From positions 1 through 11,326 of the forward strand of contig JALZVC010000183.1 in assembly GCA_023301205.1 (NCBI GenBank): 11,326 nucleotides of DNA. The letters run 5' to 3'. Origin of the DNA: Flavobacteriaceae bacterium (GTDB lineage: Bacteria > Bacteroidota > Bacteroidia > Flavobacteriales > Flavobacteriaceae). The notes under the pieces are model-generated. The model was not told the DNA's origin. It saw nothing but the letters and a program-made list of their open reading frames with translations, and did not search any database. A program made the translations under genes and the position numbers. Below are positions 7,403-11,326 of the stretch, in pieces. The stretch's first letter is position 1. Each line of letters starts with the position of its first letter.

Positions 7403-8356
7403 ATGAAAACATATACAAATACAGGAAATAAAGATACACGATCAGGTTTTGGCGCAGGTCTTGAAGAACTTGGTAAGAAAAACGAAAATGTGGTTGCACT
7501 TTGCGCAGATTTAACGGGCTCTTTAAAGATGGACGCGTTTAAAGCAAACCATCCAGAGCGTTTTTTTCAAGTTGGGATTGCAGAAGCAAACATGATTGGG
7601 ATGGCAGCAGGTATGACTATTGGTGGTAAAATTCCATTTACAGGAACTTTTGCTAACTTCTCTACCGGTCGCGTTTATGACCAGATAAGACAAAGTGTAG
7701 CTTACAGCGGTAAGAACGTAAAAATATGCGCATCTCACGCTGGGATTACTTTAGGAGAAGATGGTGCAACACACCAGATTCTTGAAGACATTGGCTTAAT
7801 GAAAATGCTTCCAGTAATGACCGTAATCAACACCTGTGATTACAATCAAACAAAAGCAGCAACACTAGCAATCGCAGATTATGACGGACCGGTCTACTTG
7901 CGATTTGGACGCCCTAAGGTTGCTAACTTTACTCCTGAGAATGGTGCCTTTAAAATAGGTGAAGCCGTTGAACTTACAGCAGGAAATGATGTTACTATAA
8001 TCGCCACAGGACATTTAGTTTGGGAAGCACTAGAGGCAGCAAAAACACTAGAAGAAGCTGGTATTTCTGCCGAAGTAATTAACATCCACACCATTAAACC
8101 TCTTGATGCAAAGTCAATAATTGCAAGTGCTCAAAAGACGGGATGTGTAGTTACTGCAGAGGAGCATAACTACTTGGGAGGATTAGGAGAAAGTGTAGCA
8201 AGAGTTCTTGCACAAAACACACCTACTCCAATAGAAATGGTTGCTACCCAAGACACTTTTGGTGAGTCTGGAACACCAGCTCAATTAATGGATAAATATG
8301 GATTGAACGCTGCGGCAATTGTTAAAGCTGTAAATAAAGTTATCGCTAGAAAGTAA
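7403..8356 (+). CDS. Transketolase, C-terminal (Pyr plus C-domain) subunit
   Basis: This is the second half of the split transketolase. The 317-residue product carries the pyrimidine-binding domain with QVGIAEANMIGMAAG (56-70), where Glu61 is the catalytic glutamate that activates thiamine diphosphate. It also has FANFSTGRVYDQIRQ (83-97) and SHAGITLGEDGATHQ (111-125). The C-terminal domain has ATGHLVWEALEAA (201-213) and EEHNYLGGLGE (253-263). The frame is open from a TTG at 7382, but the ATG at 7403 gives the conserved MKTYTNTGNKDTRSGFG start and is chosen. The 84-nt gap after the N-terminal gene has no consensus promoter, so one operon is likely. The gene ends 14 nt before a large hairpin. 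Confidence 0.95.
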   Translation: MKTYTNTGNKDTRSGFGAGLEELGKKNENVVALCADLTGSLKMDAFKANHPERFFQVGIAEANMIGMAAGMTIGGKIPFTGTFANFSTGRVYDQIRQSVAYSGKNVKICASHAGITLGEDGATHQILEDIGLMKMLPVMTVINTCDYNQTKAATLAIADYDGPVYLRFGRPKVANFTPENGAFKIGEAVELTAGNDVTIIATGHLVWEALEAAKTLEEAGISAEVINIHTIKPLDAKSIIASAQKTGCVVTAEEHNYLGGLGESVARVLAQNTPTPIEMVATQDTFGESGTPAQLMDKYGLNAAAIVKAVNKVIARK

Positions 8357-8369
8357 TTTCTCTTCTCAC

Positions 8370-8420
8370 TTATAACAAGAAAGACCGCTTATCGATGATA
8401 AGCGGTCTTTCTTGTTATAA
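8370..8420. terminator. Very long perfect hairpin between convergent genes, likely bidirectional terminator
   Basis: A perfect 24-bp inverted repeat (8370-8393 and 8397-8420) surrounds a 3-nt GAT centre. The core is AAGACCGCTTATC/GATAAGCGGTCTT. It fills the 75-nt space between the transketolase stop at 8356 and the lipoprotein stop at 8432, so it can end transcripts from both sides. Neither strand has a clean T-run after the stem: A residues follow on the plus strand, and a purine-rich stretch follows on the minus strand. Confidence 0.75.
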
Positions 8421-8431
8421 AAAAAGTTTTA

Positions 8432-9349
8432 TTAACTATCGGAATCTAGATAATCTGGCGTACCATCATTATCTACATCTGGATATAAAGCTGGATCAGT
8501 TATTAAATTCCCATTACTATCTAAAATTTCTTCACGCGTTGGAACTCCATCATTGTCATCATCCGAATCACTAAAATTCGGAATTAAATCATCATCTGAG
8601 TCATCGTTTTCTTCTTGACCGTTATCATCTATATCCTCAAAAATAGAAGGAATACCATCATTATCTTGATCTCCTTGAATAGTTTCTAACATCTGGAAAG
8701 TAAAGACAATTTGTTCATATTGATTAAGACCAGAATTAAATGGCGGACTTGCAAAAAACCCCAATCCAGATGGGATAAACATAGCACCCACTCCAAAATC
8801 TTCAAAACTAATCGTACCATCTGCGTTAGTCTCAAAACTACTTGACGCATTAAATTCTTCTGCGATATCCTGAAAACCATTTACTACAGTTGTTAAATCA
8901 AAGGCTATTGGCACTACAGAAGCATCAAAAGTTACACCATCCAAATCCGTACCTTCAAAATTTACAACAGCGATATCTGGAAAGTCAGGTGAATCTCCTA
9001 AGCCCTGTCTTGCAACTAGAAAATAAAGCCTATATGTAACATCTTCTTCAAATCTATCAACAACTATTTTTGAATCTACAAAATCAATTAGTGGAGTTTT
9101 ATCACTATTTTCTCCCGTAAGAGGACTAAATACTATTTTGAAGTCAAAATCAGCAGGTGGATTTGCAAAGTCTTCATAATTATATGTATTAGTCTCTAAA
9201 AATAATTCAATTTCTAACTGGCCGGCGATTGCTTCTTCTCCACGGTCTCTCTCTGCTATAAGATTAGTACCATCATCATCAGGACTACAAGCTAAGAGTG
9301 TGAAGAAAAAAAAAGCTATTATATATTTAACTTTAAACATAGATTTCAT
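8432..9349 (-). CDS. FKBP-type peptidyl-prolyl isomerase-like lipoprotein with thrombospondin type 3-like repeats
   Basis: The predicted lipoprotein has 305 residues from the ATG at 9349; ATG 9340 is also possible, while the upstream codons to 9391 would spoil the signal peptide. A hydrophobic run ends in the lipobox LLAC (Cys21). It is followed by SPDDDG, an acidic stretch like the surface-export signals of Bacteroidota lipoproteins (inference). Residues about 104-222 resemble an FKBP domain: NFEGTDLDGVTFDAS (130-144) with the Phe-Asp pair 141-142, TVVNGF (154-159) and FIPSGLGFF (191-199). Positions usually Tyr and Trp are Phe here, so activity is uncertain. Residues 227-305 are Asp/Asn-rich repeats (DQDNDGIPS, DSDDDNDGVP, DVDNDGTPDYLD), expected to bind calcium. 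The gene stands alone between convergent transketolase and the divergent S4 gene. Client and role are unknown. Confidence 0.85.
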   Translation of the reverse strand: MKSMFKVKYIIAFFFFTLLACSPDDDGTNLIAERDRGEEAIAGQLEIELFLETNTYNYEDFANPPADFDFKIVFSPLTGENSDKTPLIDFVDSKIVVDRFEEDVTYRLYFLVARQGLGDSPDFPDIAVVNFEGTDLDGVTFDASVVPIAFDLTTVVNGFQDIAEEFNASSSFETNADGTISFEDFGVGAMFIPSGLGFFASPPFNSGLNQYEQIVFTFQMLETIQGDQDNDGIPSIFEDIDDNGQEENDDSDDDLIPNFSDSDDDNDGVPTREEILDSNGNLITDPALYPDVDNDGTPDYLDSDS

Positions 9350-9376
9350 TTTAGGCTGCAATATACAATTTTCGAT

Positions 9377-9384
9377 TATTTTTG
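9377..9384 (+). promoter_or_regulatory. -7 promoter element of the S4/Hsp15-like gene
   Basis: TATTTTTG is an exact TAnnTTTG match 35 nt before the ATG at 9419, giving a leader of about 28 nt. It lies in the divergent gap shared with the lipoprotein gene, for which I see no equivalent consensus. Confidence 0.6.
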
Positions 9385-9418
9385 TTATCATTATAAACGG
9401 AGATTTAGCTGAACTATT

Positions 9419-9793
9419 ATGAGGATTGATAAATATTTATGGTGTATTAGATATTGTAAAACAAGAAGCGTCGCTACCGCTGAATGCAAAAAAGGTGTAG
9501 TACGAATTGGTGACGCCGTTATCAAACCTTCTCGAGATGTTTATCCCGGAGATACAATTACCTATAGAAAAAAACAAATTAGTTATATTATTGAGGTCAT
9601 TAGTCTTCCTGAACATAGAGTAGGCGCAAAACTCGTTGGTTTATATGCTAAAGACGTTACGCCTAAAGAAGCGTTTCAACAAGCAGAACTAATAAAATAT
9701 AGTAAAGACTATTATCGTAAAAAAGGAGTAGGTCGACCTACTAAAAAGGATAGAAGAGAAATAGATGATTTTTTTATCGATTCAGAAGAATAG
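9419..9793 (+). CDS. hslR: Hsp15-like S4-domain RNA-binding protein
   Basis: The 124-residue basic cytoplasmic protein has an N-terminal S4 RNA-binding domain (about residues 1-60): MRIDKYLWCIRYCKTRSVA, then KKGVVRIGDAVIKPSRDVYPGD. This is the alpha-L motif in the form seen in Hsp15. The remainder has YYRKKGVGRPTKKDRREIDDFF (102-123), the basic tail typical of Hsp15 proteins. In E. coli, Hsp15 binds free 50S subunits carrying stalled peptidyl-tRNA and helps rescue them. That role is inferred here from family membership. E. coli Hsp15 is slightly longer (about 133 residues). It is preceded by its own promoter and followed after 82 nt by a PyrR-like gene that also has a promoter. No heat-shock element was recognised. 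Confidence 0.9.
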   Translation: MRIDKYLWCIRYCKTRSVATAECKKGVVRIGDAVIKPSRDVYPGDTITYRKKQISYIIEVISLPEHRVGAKLVGLYAKDVTPKEAFQQAELIKYSKDYYRKKGVGRPTKKDRREIDDFFIDSEE

Positions 9794-9846
9794 CTTCAAT
9801 TATCATACTTTAAATAGAACTCACAGAAAGACTTAGTAAATATCGC

Positions 9847-9854
9847 TATTTTTG
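9847..9854 (+). promoter_or_regulatory. -7 promoter element of the PyrR-like gene
   Basis: TATTTTTG is an exact TAnnTTTG match 22 nt before the ATG at 9876. The short leader leaves no room for a pyr-type RNA attenuator in front of this gene. Confidence 0.6.
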
Positions 9855-9875
9855 AAGTTCAGAAAATTTCAGCAG

Positions 9876-10376
9876 ATGAAAACAACTACCGTTATCTTAG
9901 ACAAGAAACAACTAGCCCATAAAATGAGACGCATTAGTTATCAAATTTATGAGGCAAATGTGAATGAGGAAGAAATCATTATCGCTGGTATTAAAGAAAA
10001 CGGCTATACTTTTGCGAAAAAATTAAAAAGGATCGTCGAGAAAATTTCGCCTATAAAAGTTACCCTTTGTGCTGTAGTTATTGACAAAAAATCTCCAGCA
10101 TCACCAATTACAACTTCCATACTTGCTGAGTCTTACACAGATAAATCTCTTGTACTTGTAGACGACGTATTACACTCAGGAACAACTTTAATATACGCTG
10201 TAAGGCACTTTCTAAAGGTTCCTTTAAAACAATTTAAGACTGCAGTTTTAGTAGATCGAAATCACAAAAAATACCCTGTCAAAGCAGATTATAAAGGCAT
10301 ATCACTCTCTACTTCTATAAATGAAAATGTAGCTGTAATTTTTCAAACTGGAAAGGATCGCGCTATTTTAGAATAA
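9876..10376 (+). CDS. PyrR-like type I phosphoribosyltransferase
   Basis: The 166-residue protein has the type I PRTase fold signature: the PRPP-binding motif LVLVDDVLHSGTT at residues 92-104. The overall pattern resembles PyrR, the pyrimidine attenuation regulator/uracil phosphoribosyltransferase: the start VILDKKQLAHKMRRISYQIYE, the middle IAGIKENGYTFAKKL (36-50), and the late VLVDRNHKKYPVKADYKG, corresponding to the PyrR DRGHRELPIRADYVG region. The frame is open from a TTG at 9852, but the ATG at 9876, just after a -7 element, is preferred. No pyr gene is nearby, and PyrR is typically about 180 residues, so an RNA-binding role is unproven; it may be only a uracil or other PRTase. The last 9 nt overlap the end of aroK on the other strand. 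Confidence 0.85.
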   Translation: MKTTTVILDKKQLAHKMRRISYQIYEANVNEEEIIIAGIKENGYTFAKKLKRIVEKISPIKVTLCAVVIDKKSPASPITTSILAESYTDKSLVLVDDVLHSGTTLIYAVRHFLKVPLKQFKTAVLVDRNHKKYPVKADYKGISLSTSINENVAVIFQTGKDRAILE

Positions 10377-10889
10377 AAGGGCAACAAGCTCTTGCACAAT
10401 AACTGTTACAGATTTGTTATCGACCTCTATTTTGTGTGGAGATTGCAAGTAATAAAAATTACGTTCAAACAGATGTTTCCTAATAAAGTCATTTAAAAGC
10501 GCTTCTGTTTCTAGGTGTGCTATTAGCGGTCTTTGCTCTTTTTCTTTAAATAGTCGTTCGGTTAAGGTTTGCTGTGTGGCTTTTAGATAGATTACTTTAA
10601 CGCCTGGCGTTTGCAGTAATTGATCCATCACATTTCCGTAGCAAGGCGTACCACCTCCTGTTGCAATAACAGAGGTGTGGCTATCACTTAAGATGGTTTG
10701 TAATACAACGTGTTCTTTTTTTCTGAAATAAATTTCTCCTTTCTTCTCAAAAATATTTTGAATGGGAAGTCCCACCTCTTGTTCTATTTCGGTATCCAGA
10801 TCTATAAATTTTGCAGCCAAAATAGCTGCAAGTTCACTACCTACCGAACTCTTACCCGAACCCATATACCCTATTAAGACAATTTTCAT
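10368..10889 (-). CDS. aroK: Shikimate kinase
   Basis: This enzyme phosphorylates shikimate to shikimate-3-phosphate with ATP, the fifth step of the chorismate pathway, in the cytoplasm. Its 173 residues match AroK length. Visible are the Walker A loop GYMGSGKS (7-14), DLD (30-32) for metal and shikimate contact, FRKKE with the shikimate-binding Arg56, ATGGGTP (76-82), the lid QRPLI with Arg120 (119-123), and RNFYY with Arg143. The ATG at 10889 opens directly onto the conserved MKIVLIGYMGSGKS. The 3' end overlaps the convergent PRTase gene by 9 nt. A -7 element at 10942-10949 gives a leader containing part of an A8/T8 hairpin. No other aro gene is in the window. Confidence 0.96.
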   Translation of the reverse strand: MKIVLIGYMGSGKSSVGSELAAILAAKFIDLDTEIEQEVGLPIQNIFEKKGEIYFRKKEHVVLQTILSDSHTSVIATGGGTPCYGNVMDQLLQTPGVKVIYLKATQQTLTERLFKEKEQRPLIAHLETEALLNDFIRKHLFERNFYYLQSPHKIEVDNKSVTVIVQELVALLF

Positions 10890-10916
10890 ACTACTAATTA
10901 CTTGATTATTAAGCGC

Positions 10917-10941
10917 AAAAAAAATAGTCGCTATTTTTTTT
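10917..10941. repeat. A8/T8-flanked hairpin in the aroK leader region
   Basis: The 11-nt arms (10917-10927 and 10931-10941) pair perfectly around TCG. Each arm is a run of eight A or T plus TAG/CTA. The form is that of an intrinsic terminator, yet it stands between two divergent promoters with no gene ending nearby. It lies at or just after the predicted aroK start site. Confidence 0.6.
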
Positions 10942-10949
10942 CAAATTTA
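10942..10949 (-). promoter_or_regulatory. -7 promoter element of aroK
   Basis: The minus strand reads TAAATTTG, an exact TAnnTTTG match, 53 nt upstream of the aroK ATG and directly abutting the A8/T8 hairpin. There is no clear -33 TTG. Confidence 0.5.
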
Positions 10950-10960
10950 TTGATTTTACT

Positions 10961-10992
10961 TTTGAATTATATATTTATTGGTAGTATATTTG
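10961..10992 (+). promoter_or_regulatory. Promoter of the tRNA-Lys gene
   Basis: TTTG at 10961-10964 as -33 and TATATTTG at 10985-10992 as -7 are separated by 20 nt, the best full Bacteroidota-type promoter in the window. The predicted start is near 11000, about 30 nt before the mature tRNA. The -33 also forms part of a second exact -7 match, TACTTTTG at 10957-10964. Confidence 0.75.
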
Positions 10993-11030
10993 CACCCGCC
11001 TAGAGAATGATAATATCTGATATAGGTAAT

Positions 11031-11103
11031 GACCAGTTAGCTCAGTTGGTAGAGCACCTCCCTTTTAAGGAGGTGGTCCTGGGTTCGAGCCCCAGACTGG
11101 TCA
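11031..11103 (+). tRNA. tRNA-Lys (anticodon UUU)
   Basis: The cloverleaf is complete in 73 nt. The acceptor stem GACCAGT pairs with ACTGGTC, the D stem is GCTC/GAGC, and the anticodon stem CCTCC/GGAGG carries loop CTTTTAA with anticodon TTT at 11064-11066. The T arm is CTGGG-TTCGAGC-CCCAG, and the discriminator is A. The 3' CCA is not encoded and must be added. It has its own promoter and is followed by a terminator. Confidence 0.98.
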
Positions 11104-11104
11104 C

Positions 11105-11137
11105 AAAAAAGTTAAGCCTACCGGTTTAACTTTTTTT
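11105..11137 (+). terminator. Intrinsic terminator after tRNA-Lys
   Basis: GTTAAGCC (11111-11118) pairs with GGTTTAAC (11123-11130), with one G-U pair and a TACC loop. It is preceded by six A and followed by seven T, which extend the stem and serve as the T-tract. It starts one base after the tRNA. Confidence 0.85.
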
Positions 11138-11176
11138 GTTTCTGAAAAGTCCATTTCTGAAACTTAATTCCTATCT

Positions 11177-11259
11177 ACCCGGGTGCTGAAATTGGTAGAC
11201 AGGCACGGTTGAGGGCCGTGTGCACTAGTTGCGTGTGGGTTCAAGTCCCATTCCGGGTA
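11177..11259 (+). tRNA. tRNA-Leu (anticodon GAG)
   Basis: This is an 83-nt class II tRNA. The acceptor ACCCGGG pairs with TCCGGGT (one G-U), and the D stem is CTG/CAG with the conserved AAATTGGTAGA loop. The anticodon stem CACGG/CCGTG carries loop TTGAGGG with anticodon GAG at 11211-11213. It has a long variable arm (11221-11234), T arm GTGGG-TTCAAGT-CCCAT and discriminator A. CCA is not encoded. No TAnnTTTG promoter lies between it and the tRNA-Lys terminator, so it may depend on readthrough. Confidence 0.97.
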
Positions 11260-11263
11260 CAAT

Positions 11264-11290
11264 ATAAGCCATCTTAAATAGATGGCTTAT
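11264..11290 (+). terminator. Hairpin after tRNA-Leu, probable terminator
   Basis: A perfect 11-bp stem (ATAAGCCATCT at 11264-11274, complement at 11280-11290) with a TAAAT loop starts 4 nt past the tRNA. The T-tract after it is weak (TTCAT), so termination efficiency is uncertain. Confidence 0.65.
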
Positions 11291-11326
11291 TTCATGAAAT
11301 AAACTGCACCACGTGATTTTTAGCCC

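Noticed and set aside
8686..8880. 64-residue minus-strand frame inside the lipoprotein gene
   Set aside because: It is a shifted shadow of the FKBP-like coding frame, with no motif and no independent start signal.
9350..9391. Upstream start at 9391 for the lipoprotein
   Set aside because: It would place a charged, Cys-containing segment before the signal peptide. ATG 9349 or 9340 gives a normal lipoprotein signal.
9852..9875. TTG start for the PyrR-like gene
   Set aside because: It overlaps the -7 promoter element, and the family N terminus fits the ATG at 9876.
11283..11326. Start of a small gene (such as GIY-YIG) after tRNA-Leu
   Set aside because: The ATG frames stop within a few codons and the minus frame shows no recognisable motif.

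Overview
The window looks like a core-genome segment of a marine-type Flavobacteriaceae bacterium (phylum Bacteroidota); a Dokdonia-like genus is only a guess. The grounds are the AT-rich sequence, the Bacteroidota -7 promoter element TAnnTTTG in front of seven genes with almost no Shine-Dalgarno sequences, a transketolase split into two genes, a lipoprotein of the flavobacterial FKBP/thrombospondin-repeat type, and a tRNA-guanine transglycosylase of the Bacteroidota type. There is no mobile element, CRISPR array, phage gene or obvious island.

Layout. 1-6271 is a minus-strand run, in transcription order tgt, lptG, eamA-type transporter, accA, dnaB and the start of an exported asparagine-synthetase-B-like protein. 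tgt has its own promoter. lptG and the transporter overlap by 14 nt. accA has a promoter and is closed by a strong intrinsic terminator, so dnaB must be transcribed separately. 6272-6472 is a divergent control region rich in inverted repeats. 6473-8356 (+) holds the two transketolase genes. They converge on a minus-strand lipoprotein gene (to about 9349) across a very long perfect hairpin. 9419-10376 (+) carries an Hsp15-like S4 protein and a PyrR-like phosphoribosyltransferase, each with its own promoter. The second overlaps the end of aroK (minus) tail to tail. The right end carries tRNA-Lys(UUU) and tRNA-Leu(GAG), each followed by a hairpin.

Together these are housekeeping functions: replication (DnaB), fatty-acid initiation (AccA), LPS export (LptG), tRNA queuosine modification (Tgt), pentose phosphate metabolism (transketolase), ribosome rescue (Hsp15-like), nucleotide-related PRTase, aromatic amino acid synthesis (AroK) and translation (tRNAs).

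I did not find a new multi-gene system. The best leads are protein-level oddities: a Tgt in which all three zinc-ligand cysteines are replaced, a DnaB ending in an SSB-like acidic tip, and a PyrR-like protein away from any pyrimidine gene. There are also several unexplained palindromes in control regions. No stretch over 300 bases lacks a gene.
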